A DNA stretch of 64,000 nt from Puniceibacterium confluentis (GCF_007923445.1 NZ_VOJI01000014.1:59723-123722), one strand, 5' to 3'. Counted from the stretch's first letter, positions 1-10,123 are shown. A program made the numbers and translations. Notes: a model not told the origin generated them from the letters alone.

Positions 1-723
1 CATGGCGATGGCCAGCGCCGCCAGCAACAGGGTGTAGACAAGGATATGATTCCGGGTCACGCGACGGCCGTGGGTCACGGTCAGCATCGGGACACCGGCA
101 TGATCGTAGTCCTTGCGCATGAACAGCGCCAGCGCCCAGAAATGCGGCGGAGTCCACATGAAGGTCAGGCAGAACATCAGCACCGAGTCGACGCTGATGC
201 CGCCGGTCGCCACCGCCCAGCCGATCATCGGCGGAAAGGCCCCCGCCGCGCCGCCGATCACGATGTTCTGCGGGGTCCAGCGTTTGAGCCACATGGTGTA
301 GATCACGACGTAGAAAAAGATGGTAAAGGCCAGAAGTCCGGCGGCAAACCAGTTCGACGCCAGGCCCAGGAACACGACGGAAAAGCCCGAAAGCGCCAGG
401 CCAAAACCCAGTGCCTCGTCGCGAGTCACCTTGCCCGCAGGGATCGGGCGGCGCTTGGTTCGGGTCATGACCGCGTCGATATCCGCATCCCACCACATGT
501 TCAGCGCTCCCGAGGCGCCGCCGCCGACAGCGATGAACAGAATGGCGCAGAAGGCCACAAACGGATGCACGGCAACCGGAGCCGCCAGCAGACCCACCGC
601 GGCGGTGAACACCACAAGCGTCATGACCCGAGGCTTGAGCAGAGCGAAATAATCGCCGAACTGCGCCTCGTTCTCGTAACCCTTGCCTGCAAACTCCGGG
701 CCGGTGATGCTCGCATCGCTCAT
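1..723 (-). CDS. ctaB: Protoheme IX farnesyltransferase (heme O synthase), C-terminus outside the window
   Basis: A leftward reading frame starts at the ATG at 723 ([11 protein letters not shown]...) and stays open to the window edge, giving 241 residues. It transfers a farnesyl group to protoheme to make heme O, the precursor of heme A for the aa3 oxidase. The UbiA-family allylic-diphosphate site is visible as [15 protein letters not shown] (about residues 74-88, NxxxDxxxD type), followed by the conserved PPHFWALAL segment near 203-211. Several hydrophobic membrane spans alternate with short loops. It follows ctaC on the same strand after 85 bases, as in the usual rhodobacterial oxidase cluster. 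The remaining part of the protein, probably about 70 residues, lies off the edge. Confidence 0.95.
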   Translation of the reverse strand, partial: MSDASITGPEFAGKGYENEAQFGDYFALLKPRVMTLVVFTAAVGLLAAPVAVHPFVAFCAILFIAVGGGASGALNMWWDADIDAVMTRTKRRPIPAGKVTRDEALGFGLALSGFSVVFLGLASNWFAAGLLAFTIFFYVVIYTMWLKRWTPQNIVIGGAAGAFPPMIGWAVATGGISVDSVLMFCLTFMWTPPHFWALALFMRKDYDHAGVPMLTVTHGRRVTRNHILVYTLLLAALAIAM

Positions 724-808
724 GCGGTTGTGTCCTTGCTGGTCGTGTCCGGGGCAGCCCCCGGAGGAGGGGCGGCAGGGCGCCCGCTGGCACCCTGCCG
801 AAGATCGC

Positions 809-1699
809 CTAGTTGGCCAGAGCCACGTCGTAACCGTCCGTGGTCGGGGTGCCGGCATATTCCTCGATCGCGCCTGCCAGCCAGGCATCATAGGCCTCCT
901 GGCTCACCACCTTGACTGTGATCGGCATATAGGCGTGGCTTTGACCGCAGAGCTCCGAGCACTGGCCGAAGTAGACGCCTTCCTTTTCCGGCTTGAACCA
1001 CAGCTCTGCCAGGCGGCCGGGCACTGCGTCCTGCTTTACCCCGAAGGCCGGGATCGTCCACGAGTGGATGACGTCGCCGCCGGTCAGCTGCACGACGATT
1101 GTCTTGCCCACGGGCACGACAACCGCGGTGTCGGTGGCCAGCAGCCATTCATCCTTGGAATAGCCCGCGTCGATCAGCTGCTGCTCGACCTCGGCGTTCA
1201 GACGGTTGTCGCCGCCGGTTGCCGGCGCGCCGATCATGTAGCTGTCAAAGGCAAAGTCGCTGTCGACGTATTCGTAACCCCAGTACCACTGGTAGCCGGT
1301 CGCCTTGATGGTGATGTCAGCCGTCGGAATTTCCTGCTGTTTGAACAGCACCGGCAGCGAGAAGGCGCCGATGAACACCAGGATCACGATCGGCACGATG
1401 GTCCAGGCGATCTCGATCGGCGTGTGGTGCGTGAAGCCTGCGGGCGTCGGGTTCGATTTCCGGTTGTAGCGGATGGTGCAGTAGGCCAGCAGGCCGGTGA
1501 CAAAGATCACGATGGCGATCATGATGATGTTCACCATGCCGTCCAGCCAGTGAATGTCGCGCGCCAGTTCCGTGACCGCAGGCTGGAACCCCATCAGGCC
1601 GTCCTTGGGCTGGCCGACAATCTCAAGCCCGTCCTGAGCCAGTGCCGGTCCGGCGGTGAGGGCAGCGGCAAGTCCCGCCAGCATCGTTTTAAGTCGCAT
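809..1699 (-). CDS. ctaC: Cytochrome c oxidase subunit II
   Basis: This 296-residue protein is the CuA-bearing subunit of the aa3-type terminal oxidase. It accepts electrons from cytochrome c on the periplasmic side. A signal peptide ends at about residue 21 (ALAQ). Two membrane helices lie near 55-75 and 97-118, and a cupredoxin domain follows. The CuA ligands are all present: His212, then Cys247, Glu249, Cys251, His255 and Met258 in the [13 protein letters not shown] motif. The aromatic stretch YQWYWGYEY (about 136-144), typical of the electron-entry region, is intact. It is divergent from tldD across 205 bases and is followed by ctaB, so both are probably transcribed together leftward. Confidence 0.97.
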   Translation of the reverse strand: MRLKTMLAGLAAALTAGPALAQDGLEIVGQPKDGLMGFQPAVTELARDIHWLDGMVNIIMIAIVIFVTGLLAYCTIRYNRKSNPTPAGFTHHTPIEIAWTIVPIVILVFIGAFSLPVLFKQQEIPTADITIKATGYQWYWGYEYVDSDFAFDSYMIGAPATGGDNRLNAEVEQQLIDAGYSKDEWLLATDTAVVVPVGKTIVVQLTGGDVIHSWTIPAFGVKQDAVPGRLAELWFKPEKEGVYFGQCSELCGQSHAYMPITVKVVSQEAYDAWLAGAIEEYAGTPTTDGYDVALAN

Positions 1700-1904
1700 A
1701 TGTCACCCTGATCGGTTGTGTGTCTTCATCTGTCGCGGGCGGGGCGCGTAGGCCGGTCATACCGAACGGTTCGGCGCACCCCATTGTGTTGTCGATGCTT
1801 AAAACCATATTCTGACCTGTAGATAAAGAATGTTGCTTGCGGCAAACGGACGCTTTCCTGGGCGTGACCCGATTGCCCGGGCGCGCCCCAGACAGGATTG
1901 CCCG

Positions 1905-3326
1905 ATGACAGACGCCCCATTTCGCCCGTTCGAAACCGCACTTGACCAGCAGAACACGCTGTCTCTGCTGCGCAATGCGCTGTCCGGCGCTGACGACGGA
2001 GAGCTGTTTCTCGAGCGCAGCCGCTCGGAAGTGCTGATGTTCGACGATGGTCGCATCAAGACCGCGAGCTACGATGCCTCGGAAGGATTCGGCCTGCGGG
2101 CCGTGCGCGGCGAGGTGGCAGGCTACGCCCATTCGACCGATATCAGCGAATCTGCGATTCTGCGTGCCGCTGAAACCGCGCGTCTGGCGGTGGGCGACGG
2201 TGGCGGAACACTGGCCGACACTCCGCAGCGGACCAACACCACCCTTTACACGGATGCCGATCCGATCGCCGGCCATGCCTTTCCGGTCAAGGTCGAGACG
2301 CTGCGCGCGATCGACGCCTTTGCCCGCGATCTGGACCCGAAAGTGGTCCAGGTGTCCGCCACCATCGCGGCGTCGTTGCAGGAGGTGGCGATTCTGCGCG
2401 CCGACGGCTCGCTTGTCACCGACACCCGGCCGATGACGCGCATCAATGTGTCGGTCATTGTCGAGGATCAGGGGCGGCGTGAATCCGGCACTGCCGGCGG
2501 TGGCGGACGGGTGTTGCTGGACGGGTTGCTGGACCCGGCGGACTGGCAGGCCAAGGCGCGCGAAGCGTTGCGGATCGCGTTGGTGAACCTGCGTGCCGAA
2601 TCGGCGCCGGCAGGGGTGATGGACATCGTGCTTGGCCCCGGCTGGCCCGGCATCCTGCTGCACGAGGCGGTGGGCCACGGTCTCGAGGGCGATTTCAACC
2701 GCAAGGGCAGTTCGGCCTTTGCCGGCCTGATGGGCCAGCAGGTGGCGTCACGCGGCGTGACCGTGCTGGATGATGGCACGATTCCCGACCGGCGCGGCTC
2801 GATCACGGTGGACGACGAGGGCACGCCCTCGGCCAGGAACGTGCTGATCGAGGACGGGATCCTCGTGGGTTACATGCAGGACCGTCAGAACGCGCGGCTG
2901 ATGGGGGTCGGCCCCACAGGCAACGGAAGACGTCAAAGCTATGCCCATACGCCGATGCCGCGGATGACCAACACCTACATGCTGGGCGGCGAGACAGACC
3001 CGCAGGATATCGTCGCTGATCTGAAGGACGGGATCTATGCGGTCGGATTCGGCGGCGGGCAGGTCGACATCACCAACGGCAAGTTCGTATTCTCCTGCAC
3101 CGAGGCGTACCGGGTAAAGAACGGCAAGGTCGGCGCCCCGGTCAAGGGCGCCACGCTGATCGGCGACGGGGCCACCGCGCTGATGCAGATCCGCGCCCTG
3201 GGCAACGACATGGCGTTGGATCCCGGCATGGGCAATTGCGGCAAGCAGGGGCAGTGGGTGCCGGTCGGGGTCGGCCAGCCGACGGTGATGATCGGCGGCC
3301 TGACCGTCGGGGGCGCGCAGGGGTGA
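1905..3326 (+). CDS. tldD: TldD-type metalloprotease subunit
   Basis: This 473-residue protein belongs to the TldD/PmbA family. With TldE/PmbA it forms a heterodimeric zinc protease that unfolds and trims peptides and acts on DNA gyrase inhibitors and modified peptides in enterobacteria. The catalytic HEAVGH motif (residues 253-258), which marks the active TldD partner, is present, followed by GLEGDFNRKGSS. The ATG at 1905 (MTDAPFRPFE) is chosen because family similarity begins there and the upstream in-frame extension looks non-coding. No tldE lies in the window, so the partner must be encoded elsewhere. The divergent arrangement with ctaC is common in Rhodobacterales. Confidence 0.95.
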   Translation: MTDAPFRPFETALDQQNTLSLLRNALSGADDGELFLERSRSEVLMFDDGRIKTASYDASEGFGLRAVRGEVAGYAHSTDISESAILRAAETARLAVGDGGGTLADTPQRTNTTLYTDADPIAGHAFPVKVETLRAIDAFARDLDPKVVQVSATIAASLQEVAILRADGSLVTDTRPMTRINVSVIVEDQGRRESGTAGGGGRVLLDGLLDPADWQAKAREALRIALVNLRAESAPAGVMDIVLGPGWPGILLHEAVGHGLEGDFNRKGSSAFAGLMGQQVASRGVTVLDDGTIPDRRGSITVDDEGTPSARNVLIEDGILVGYMQDRQNARLMGVGPTGNGRRQSYAHTPMPRMTNTYMLGGETDPQDIVADLKDGIYAVGFGGGQVDITNGKFVFSCTEAYRVKNGKVGAPVKGATLIGDGATALMQIRALGNDMALDPGMGNCGKQGQWVPVGVGQPTVMIGGLTVGGAQG

Positions 3327-3454
3327 GCCGCGCGCGGCATCCCGGATTTCCTGCGGGTTCGGCCCGGTGCGGAAATATCCAAAGGGCATCGCCGTCTTTC
3401 ATCCTGCGTTAACCAATCGCGCGGTATCAAGGCTCAGCAAGCGACGGAGCCAGG

Positions 3455-4609
3455 ATGACCGAGGAAACCTTTCCTTCCACTCACCCCCTACTCCCACCCA
3501 CCTCGGAAGAAGATCGGCTGTCCTGGCTTCGTCTCTTGCGCTCTCGCCGGGTCGGCATCTCGACCTTCTACCGGCTGATGGCGGATCATGGCTCGGCCCA
3601 GGCCGCGCTTGATGCACTGCCCGGGATCGCCGCCGATGCAGGTGTCACCAATTACAGCATTTGCCCGGAGGGCGTGGTGCATGCCGAACTCAAGGCTGCA
3701 CGCCATGCCCGGGCGCGACTGATCTGCCGCGGAGAGCCGGTGTATCCGGCGGCGCTGTGCGATCTGGACGATGCGCCGCCGATGCTGTGGTCGGTGGGCG
3801 ATGCGGCTGTTCTGAACAAGCCGGTTGTCGCTCTGGTCGGCGCACGCAATGCCTCGTCGCTCGGCATCCGCATGGCCAAGGCGCTGGCCCAGGGATTGGG
3901 TGAAGAAGGCTATGTTGTAGTCTCTGGCCTCGCCCGCGGCATCGACACCGTGGCACACCTCGCCTGTCTTGCAACCGGCACCATTGCGGTCATGGCTGGC
4001 GGGGTCGACGTCATCTATCCGTCCGAGAACACCAAACTCGGAGAGGACATCATTGCCACCGGCGGGTTGCGCGTCAGTGAGCAGCCAATCGCCACCCAGC
4101 CCCAGGCGCGGCACTTTCCCGCCCGCAACCGCATCATTTCCGGTCTTGCCCGGGCTGTGGTGGTGGTCGAGGCGGCAGGCAAGTCCGGTTCGCTCATCAC
4201 CGCACGCTGTGCGCTGGATCAGGGTCGCGAGGTGATGGCCGTGCCGGGGCATCCCTTCGACGCCCGGGCGGCCGGATGCAACATGCTGCTGCGTGACGGC
4301 GCCACTCTGGTGCGCAGCGCGGCGGACGTGATCGAGGCGCTGCCGACGCTGAGCCGGCAAGAGTCTAAGCCGCTCCCTGATCTGCCATTGCCGCCGGAAG
4401 TGCCGCCCGTCGACCGGCGCAGCCTGCGCGACACCGCCATGCTGCACAGTCAGATCCTTGCCCGCCTCGGCCCGTCGCCGCTGGCCGAAGATCAGTTGAT
4501 CCGCGATGTCGGCGCGTCCAGCAAGGATGTGTCGCCGGCCCTGACCGAGCTTGAACTGGACGGTCGGATACGTCGCCAGCCCGGCGGGCTGCTGTCGCGC
4601 GTTCCCTAG
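3455..4609 (+). CDS. dprA: DNA processing protein DprA
   Basis: This 384-residue protein is a DprA/Smf family member. DprA binds incoming single-stranded DNA and loads RecA during natural transformation. The Rossmann-like core shows GARNASSLGIRMAKAL, then SGLARGIDTVAHLACL, GGVDVIYPSEN, and SEQPIATQPQARHFPARNRI, all family hallmarks. An N-terminal helical region precedes the core. A C-terminal winged-helix-like domain (about 310-384, ending ELELDGRIRRQPGGLLSRV) is also present. It sits 232 bases upstream of topA on the same strand, a frequent alphaproteobacterial neighbourhood. The gene is intact, but this alone does not show that the organism is competent. Confidence 0.96.
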   Translation: MTEETFPSTHPLLPPTSEEDRLSWLRLLRSRRVGISTFYRLMADHGSAQAALDALPGIAADAGVTNYSICPEGVVHAELKAARHARARLICRGEPVYPAALCDLDDAPPMLWSVGDAAVLNKPVVALVGARNASSLGIRMAKALAQGLGEEGYVVVSGLARGIDTVAHLACLATGTIAVMAGGVDVIYPSENTKLGEDIIATGGLRVSEQPIATQPQARHFPARNRIISGLARAVVVVEAAGKSGSLITARCALDQGREVMAVPGHPFDARAAGCNMLLRDGATLVRSAADVIEALPTLSRQESKPLPDLPLPPEVPPVDRRSLRDTAMLHSQILARLGPSPLAEDQLIRDVGASSKDVSPALTELELDGRIRRQPGGLLSRVP

Positions 4610-4764
4610 CCACGCGTCCTCGCCGGAGCATGACCCGTCGGGCCGAACGGTCCCGAAGCGCTTCGGCTCGATCACGGTGTCGTGCGATGCCGCAAACGCG
4701 GGGCAGGGCGCCCCGGGCGGAAACGTCACCGCATGTGACTGCCCCGGCGGCAAGCTGCCTCACA

Positions 4765-4793
4765 TTGACAATTCCCGCTTGCACCCCACATGC
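4765..4793 (+). promoter_or_regulatory. Candidate sigma-70 promoter upstream of topA
   Basis: A perfect TTGACA -35 box at 4765-4770 is followed after 17 bases by a poor -10 match (ACATGC). It lies about 50 bases before the topA start within the dprA-topA spacer. The -35 is convincing and the -10 is weak, so this is only a candidate. Confidence 0.35.
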
Positions 4794-4841
4794 TGCCCGG
4801 CCATACGAACCGCAGACTTATTCCCGAAAGGTGCGCATTTC

Positions 4842-7577
4842 ATGCCCGTTGTCGTTGTCGAATCCCCGGCCAAAGCCAAGACAATCAACAAGTATCTGGG
4901 CTCTGATTACACCGTTCTAGCCTCGTACGGCCATGTGCGCGACCTGCCGGCCAAGGACGGTTCGGTCGACACCGACAACGGATTCGAGATGATCTGGGAG
5001 GTCGGAAACGACTCCAAGAAGCACATGAAGGCAATCGCCGACGCCCTCGCCAAGGACAATTCGCTGATACTGGCCACCGACCCGGATCGCGAAGGCGAGG
5101 CGATCAGCTGGCACCTCCAGGAGGCGCTGACCAAGCGCCGTTCGATCAAGAAGGATACCGCAGTCAGCAGGGTGACCTTCAACGCCATCACCAAGGCGGC
5201 CGTGACCGAAGCGATGAAGAATCCGCGCGAGATCGACGCGCCGCTGGTCGAGGCCTATCTCGCCCGCCGCGCGCTGGACTATCTTGTGGGGTTCAACCTC
5301 TCTCCGGTGCTCTGGCGCAAGCTGCCGGGCGCGCGCTCTGCCGGCCGGGTGCAGTCGGTCTGCCTGCGGCTGATCGTCGAGCGCGAGATGGAGATCGAGG
5401 CGTTCCGCAACCGTGAATACTGGTCGGTGAAGGCCCTGTTTGCCACGCCGCGCGGACAGGAATACGAGGCGCGTCTGACCGTTCTGGCGGGAAAGAAACT
5501 GGATCGCTACGATATCGAGAACCGCACTCAGGCCGAACTGGCGGTACAGGCCGTCACCTCGCGGGAGCTGACGGTCAGGTCGGTCGAGGCAAAGCCCGCC
5601 AGCCGCAACCCTTCGGCACCGTTCATGACCTCGACCCTGCAGCAGGAGGCGTCGCGCAAGTTCGGCATGGGGGCCAAGGTGTGCATGTCTGCCGCGCAGC
5701 GCCTGTATGAAGCCGGGCACATCACCTACATGCGGACCGACGGCATCGACATGGCCCCCGAAGCCGTGCAGGAGGCGCGCGCTGCGATCAAGGACCGCTA
5801 CGGCGACAAATACGTCCCCTCCAGCCCGCGGATCTACAAGAACAAGGCCAAGAACGCGCAGGAAGCGCACGAATGTATCCGCCCCACCGACATGGCCAAG
5901 GACGCCGCCGCGCTAAAGCTGACGGACGCGGACCAGCGCAAGCTCTACGATCTGATCTGGAAGCGGACCCTGGCCTGCCAGATGGAGGGCGCGCGGCTTG
6001 AGCGCACCACCGTCGATATCGCCAGCCGCGATGGCCAGGTCGAGCTGCGCGCGACCGGTCAGGTGGTGCTGTTTGACGGTTTCCTCAAAGTCTATGAAGA
6101 AGGCCGCGACGATGTGGGCGACGAGGATGAAAACCGCCTGCCGCAGATCAGCCAGGGCGAGCCTGCCGCCTTTGCCAAGACCGGCCTGAAGGAACAGTAC
6201 GCCAAGGCAACGACCAAGGACGACGACGTGGTCGAGGCCGACAAAAGCCCCTCGGCGGTGCTTTCGGACAATGCTGCGGTACTTGGGCTGCAAAGCTTTA
6301 CCCAGCCGCCGCCGCGCTACACCGAAGCGACGCTGGTCAAGAAGATGGAAGAGCTGGGCATCGGGCGTCCGTCGACATACGCCTCTGTCATCAGCACGAT
6401 TCAGGATCGCGAATACGTCCGCAAGGACAAGAACCGCCTGTTCCCCGAGGACAAGGGCCGTATCGTCACGATTTTTCTGCTGAACTTCTTCAAGCGCTAT
6501 ATCGAATACGACTTCACCGCCGCGCTGGAAAACGATCTCGACAATGTCAGCGCCGGCGAGGCCGATTACAAGGATGTGCTGGCGCGCTTCTGGAAGGATT
6601 TTTCGGTCGCGATCGCGGAGACGTCGGAACTGCGCATCACCGAGGTTCTGGACGTGCTCGACGACGCGCTGGCGCCGCAGCTTTATCCGGCGCGTGACGA
6701 TGGGTCTGATCCGCGCAGCTGTCCGCTGTGCGGCGAGGGGCAGTTGCACCTCAAGACCTCGCGCTCGGGTGGCTTTGTCGGCTGTGGCCGCTATCCCGAA
6801 TGCCGCTATACCCGGCCCATCGGCGGTGATGCGGCCGAAGCCAACGACAGGATTCTGGGCGAGGACGACGGGGATGAAATCTCGCTGCGCTCGGGTCGCT
6901 TTGGCCCCTATGTCCAGCGCGGCGAGGCGACCGAGGAAAACAAGAAGCCCAAGCGCGCCAGCCTGCCCAAGGGCTGGCAGGCCGATGAGATGACGCTGGA
7001 AAAGGCTCTGACCCTGCTGAGCCTGCCGCGTGCCATTGGCGAACACCCCGAAGGCGGCGGCATCAGTGCAAATTTCGGCCGCTTCGGCCCGTACCTCATG
7101 CACAAGGGCCCCGAAGACGCCAAACCTGTCTATGCCAATCTCAAGGATCCGGCGGATGTGTTCGAGATCGGCATGAACCGCGCGGTCGAACTGCTGGCGG
7201 AAAAACGCGCCAATCCCGGCGGTCGGGGCAGGGCGGCTGCCAAGGCGCTGAAGGAGTTGGGCGAACACCCCGAAGGCGGCGGCGCGGTCAACGTGATGGA
7301 AGGGCGCTATGGTCCCTATATCAAGTGGGAAAAGATCAACGCCACCCTGCCGAAAGAGACGGAACCGGCGGATGTGACGATGGAACAGGCGGTGGCGCTG
7401 ATCGCCGAGCGCGCCGCCAAGTCGGGCAAGAAGGCACCGGGCAAGAAGGCTCCGGCCAAAAAGGCGGCGGCAAAGAAGCCCGCCGCCAAGAAAGCTGCGG
7501 CCAAAAGCACCACGACCAAGACCACGGCGGCCAAGAAGCCCGCAGCGAGGAAAGCGCCCGCGCAAAAGTCCGAGTGA
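4842..7577 (+). CDS. topA: DNA topoisomerase I
   Basis: This type IA topoisomerase of 911 residues relaxes negative supercoils. The Toprim domain starts at the N-terminus (VVESPAKAKTINKYLG) and carries the acidic DPDREGEAISWHL motif. The catalytic tyrosine is Tyr296 in ITYMRTDGID. A C-terminal CPLCG...C...C zinc ribbon begins at Cys627 and is followed by glycine-rich repeats of the GRFGPYVQRGE / GRYGPYIKWE type. The last 45 or so residues are a low-complexity Lys/Ala/Pro tail, seen in many alphaproteobacterial TopA proteins and probably a nonspecific DNA-binding extension. The ATG at 4842 (MPVVVVESPAKAK) is the family start; an in-frame extension upstream is not coding-like. Confidence 0.97.
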   Translation: MPVVVVESPAKAKTINKYLGSDYTVLASYGHVRDLPAKDGSVDTDNGFEMIWEVGNDSKKHMKAIADALAKDNSLILATDPDREGEAISWHLQEALTKRRSIKKDTAVSRVTFNAITKAAVTEAMKNPREIDAPLVEAYLARRALDYLVGFNLSPVLWRKLPGARSAGRVQSVCLRLIVEREMEIEAFRNREYWSVKALFATPRGQEYEARLTVLAGKKLDRYDIENRTQAELAVQAVTSRELTVRSVEAKPASRNPSAPFMTSTLQQEASRKFGMGAKVCMSAAQRLYEAGHITYMRTDGIDMAPEAVQEARAAIKDRYGDKYVPSSPRIYKNKAKNAQEAHECIRPTDMAKDAAALKLTDADQRKLYDLIWKRTLACQMEGARLERTTVDIASRDGQVELRATGQVVLFDGFLKVYEEGRDDVGDEDENRLPQISQGEPAAFAKTGLKEQYAKATTKDDDVVEADKSPSAVLSDNAAVLGLQSFTQPPPRYTEATLVKKMEELGIGRPSTYASVISTIQDREYVRKDKNRLFPEDKGRIVTIFLLNFFKRYIEYDFTAALENDLDNVSAGEADYKDVLARFWKDFSVAIAETSELRITEVLDVLDDALAPQLYPARDDGSDPRSCPLCGEGQLHLKTSRSGGFVGCGRYPECRYTRPIGGDAAEANDRILGEDDGDEISLRSGRFGPYVQRGEATEENKKPKRASLPKGWQADEMTLEKALTLLSLPRAIGEHPEGGGISANFGRFGPYLMHKGPEDAKPVYANLKDPADVFEIGMNRAVELLAEKRANPGGRGRAAAKALKELGEHPEGGGAVNVMEGRYGPYIKWEKINATLPKETEPADVTMEQAVALIAERAAKSGKKAPGKKAPAKKAAAKKPAAKKAAAKSTTTKTTAAKKPAARKAPAQKSE

Positions 7578-7692
7578 TGTCGGCCATGTGACCTTTGTGC
7601 CGATCACATCTAGATACAAGAATATGTGATTGGCAACTGCCCGGATATCGCCCCAGGTTCCGGCTCAGAAGAATTTCGCAGAAAGGCACTCC

Positions 7693-8241
7693 ATGGCACA
7701 TAAGTTCACCCGGCGAACCCTGATCGCGGGCGCTGCGGCTTCGTTGCTGCCGCTTCCGGCGCTGGCCACCGGCGTTGCGCGCAACAACATCTCAAGCTTT
7801 GCGCGCCAACACTGGCGCGACCATTTCGAAACGCTTGGGAAGGGCGCAATCGTTTGCGACACCACCAGCCGGGCGCTGCACTACTGGAATGCCGACGGCA
7901 CGGATTACCGGATCTATCCGACCTCGGTGCCGAAGACAGAGGAGCTGACCAAGCGCGGGTACACCGAGATCGTGCGCAAAAAGGTCGGCCCGAGCTGGAC
8001 GCCGACCGCCAGCCAGATGGAGCGCTTTCCCGACTGGAAACCGGTCGCCGGCGGCGCAGACGACAATCCCCTGGGAAGCCATGCGATGTATCTCGACTGG
8101 CCGGCATATCTCATTCACGGCACCCATGACACCCGCAAGATCGGGCGCCCTTCGTCGGACGGCTGCATCGGGCTCTACAACGAAAAGATCGCCGAGCTGT
8201 TCGCGATCACCGAAATCGGCACGCAGGTCCGGCTGATCTGA
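7693..8241 (+). CDS. L,D-transpeptidase (YkuD family), exported
   Basis: This 182-residue protein begins with a twin-arginine-like export signal (RRTLIAGAAASLLPLPALA), so it acts in the periplasm. The YkuD catalytic region has His142 in HGTHDTRKIGRPS and the nucleophile Cys158 in SSDGCIGLYN. Such enzymes form 3-3 peptidoglycan cross-links or attach proteins to peptidoglycan. The usual motif ends CIRL; here it is CIGL, a small departure that leaves the catalytic residues intact. It is a single-domain enzyme without LysM or other wall-binding modules. The start at 7693 places the signal peptide at the extreme N-terminus. The exact reaction cannot be told from sequence. Confidence 0.9.
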   Translation: MAHKFTRRTLIAGAAASLLPLPALATGVARNNISSFARQHWRDHFETLGKGAIVCDTTSRALHYWNADGTDYRIYPTSVPKTEELTKRGYTEIVRKKVGPSWTPTASQMERFPDWKPVAGGADDNPLGSHAMYLDWPAYLIHGTHDTRKIGRPSSDGCIGLYNEKIAELFAITEIGTQVRLI

Positions 8242-8386
8242 CCCTGCGGGTCAGATGAACACAGACTGCGCGACGCTGCACGGCGCAATGCTGCCGTGCA
8301 GAAAAACCTTTCCGCCAAATGTGACGCTACGTTGACTTCTCTGGCCCTGCGCGCCACAAAACGCGCAATCAGTTGAGGAGTGTCCC

Positions 8387-9091
8387 ATGAAGAAAGTCTA
8401 CGGATCGGCGGCGGAGGCCCTGGACGGCCTGCTGTTCGACGGCATGTTCATCGCATCCGGGGGCTTTGGCCTTTGCGGTATCCCGGAATTGCTGCTGCAG
8501 GCCATCAAGGACGCGGGCACCAAGGATCTGACCTTTGCGTCGAACAATGCCGGCGTGGACGACTTCGGTATCGGCATCCTGCTGCAAACCCGGCAGGTCA
8601 AGAAGATGATCAGCTCCTACGTCGGTGAAAACGCCGAGTTCATGCGCCAGTATCTTTCCGGCGAGCTTGAGCTTGAATTCAATCCGCAGGGCACCCTGGC
8701 CGAGCGGATGCGGGCCGGCGGCTGCGGCATCCCGGGGTTCTACACCAAGACCGGCGTTGGCACCCAGATCGCCGAGGGCAAGGAACACAAGGATTTCAAC
8801 GGCGAGACCTTCATCATGGAGACCGGTCTGTTTGCCGACCTCTCGATCGTCAAGGCGTGGAAGGCCGACACCACCGGCAACCTGATCTTCAACAAGACGG
8901 CGCGCAACTTCAACCCGCCCGCCGCCATGTGCGGCAAGGTTTGCGTGGTCGAGGTCGAGGAGATCGTGCAGCCCGGTGAACTCGACCCGGACAAGATCCA
9001 CCTGCCCGGCGTCTATGTGCACCGCATCATTCAGGGCGATCACGAGAAGCGTATCGAGAAAGTCACAACACGTCAGAAGGAGCAGGCCTGA
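8387..9091 (+). CDS. scoA: 3-oxoacid CoA-transferase, subunit A
   Basis: This 234-residue alpha subunit of a family I CoA-transferase pairs with the following gene. The substrate is most likely succinyl-CoA:acetoacetate, the entry point of ketone bodies and polyhydroxybutyrate-derived acetoacetate into the TCA cycle. The family's N-terminal glycine-rich segment ([18 protein letters not shown]) is clear, as are [15 protein letters not shown] and [22 protein letters not shown] ribosome-binding site lies just ahead of the ATG. The stop overlaps the next start by one base (TGATG), so the two subunits are translationally coupled. Substrate choice is inferred from similarity to succinyl-CoA:3-ketoacid enzymes, not proven. 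Confidence 0.93.
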   Translation: MKKVYGSAAEALDGLLFDGMFIASGGFGLCGIPELLLQAIKDAGTKDLTFASNNAGVDDFGIGILLQTRQVKKMISSYVGENAEFMRQYLSGELELEFNPQGTLAERMRAGGCGIPGFYTKTGVGTQIAEGKEHKDFNGETFIMETGLFADLSIVKAWKADTTGNLIFNKTARNFNPPAAMCGKVCVVEVEEIVQPGELDPDKIHLPGVYVHRIIQGDHEKRIEKVTTRQKEQA

Positions 9092-9720
9092 TGCCCTGGG
9101 ACCGCAACCAGATGGCCGCCCGCGCGGCACAGGAACTAGAAGACGGCACCTATGTGAACCTCGGCATCGGCATTCCGACGCTGGTCAGCAACTATATCCC
9201 CGACGGGGTAGAGGTGACGCTGCAGTCGGAAAACGGCATGCTGGGCATGGGGCCTTTCCCCTATGAGGGCGAAGAGGATCCGGACCTGATCAATGCCGGC
9301 AAGCAGACGATCACCGAACTGCCGCACACCGCCTATTTCGACAGCGCGACCTCGTTCGGCATGATTCGCGGCGGCAAGATCGCCATGGCGATCCTCGGCG
9401 CGATGGAAGTGGCGGAAAACGGTGATCTGGCCAACTGGATGATCCCCAAGAAACTGGTCAAGGGCATGGGCGGCGCGATGGATCTTGTCGCCGGTGTCCG
9501 CCGGGTCGTGGTGGTGATGGATCACACCAACAAGGCCGGGGAATCCAAACTGCTCAAGTCCTGCACCCTGCCGCTGACCGGAACCGGGGTGGTTGACCGG
9601 ATCATCACCAATCTCGGGGTTCTGGATGTGGTCGAAGGCGGTCTGAAAATCGTCGAATGCGCTGACGGCGTGACCGAGGACGAGCTGCGCGCTGCCACCG
9701 AAGGCACCATCGTCAGCTGA
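9091..9720 (+). CDS. scoB: 3-oxoacid CoA-transferase, subunit B
   Basis: This 209-residue beta subunit carries the catalytic glutamate in [19 protein letters not shown], which forms the enzyme-CoA thioester in this family. The glycine-rich [19 protein letters not shown] precedes it, and the C-terminal part holds [15 protein letters not shown]. Its ATG overlaps the stop of the A subunit by one base, so equimolar production is expected. Length and motifs are standard and there is no sign of damage. No other acetoacetate-metabolism gene lies next to it, and a 400-base non-coding stretch follows. Confidence 0.94.
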   Translation: MPWDRNQMAARAAQELEDGTYVNLGIGIPTLVSNYIPDGVEVTLQSENGMLGMGPFPYEGEEDPDLINAGKQTITELPHTAYFDSATSFGMIRGGKIAMAILGAMEVAENGDLANWMIPKKLVKGMGGAMDLVAGVRRVVVVMDHTNKAGESKLLKSCTLPLTGTGVVDRIITNLGVLDVVEGGLKIVECADGVTEDELRAATEGTIVS

Positions 9721-10123
9721 TTTCGCGATCGCGCGCGCAGCTGGCGGCGCCCGGGGCGTTCTGCCATGCAGCCGGACGGCGAGACGGCGGAACCGGTCTG
9801 TTCCATCGCCTCGCCGACGCCGTTTGTCGGGTATCGCACCGGTGCGCCAGGTGCGCGGGGCGAGGGGGGCAGGAGTTCGGACACCGATCGGGCGTGAGCC
9901 TGCGGCGGCGGCCAGGCGGTCAGGGGGCGCTGCCCCCGTCGCGGCGCGGCCGCGACTCCCCCGGAGTATTTTGAAAGAGAAGAAACCGGAGAAGTAACCG
10001 GGACGGGGGCGCCGGTCCGGACGCTGATGGGCACTGCTTTGTCAGGAGCAGGCAGCCTGTGGCGGCCTGGAGGCGTGGCCGCCACGGTGTGCAGCCTCCG
10101 GGCCTGACTGAGGGGCGGGTTTC
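9721..10123. other. Non-coding stretch between scoB and mtnP (convergent genes)
   Basis: About 400 bases with no credible gene. It contains a structured element at 9921-9989 (described separately) and is otherwise G+C-rich sequence with imperfect inverted repeats. Long open frames crossing it are shadow frames. Confidence 0.6.
9921..9989. repeat. Structured intergenic element resembling a dispersed rhodobacterial repeat
   Basis: Two adjacent perfect hairpins are visible: GGGGGC-GCT-GCCCCC (9923-9937) and GTCGCGGC-GCG-GCCGCGAC (9939-9957). They are followed by an A-rich tail of the type CTCCCCCGGAGTATTTTGAAAGAGAAGAAACC. Sequences of this general design, a GC hairpin followed by CCCCCGG-AGTATTTT-GAA-AGAAGAAA, recur between genes in Rhodobacteraceae as far as I recall. 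Only one copy is seen in this window, so its repeat status is an inference. Confidence 0.45.

Noticed and set aside
46-915. Rightward frame over ctaB
   Set aside because: Antisense to the heme O synthase gene, whose membrane protein sequence is clear on the other strand.
4551-4841. 97-residue N-terminal extension of topoisomerase I overlapping dprA
   Set aside because: TopA similarity begins at VVVVESPAKAK; the extension overlaps dprA and a candidate promoter.
8331-8365. TTGACT upstream of scoA as a promoter
   Set aside because: The -35-like box is acceptable but no -10 match lies at a suitable distance.
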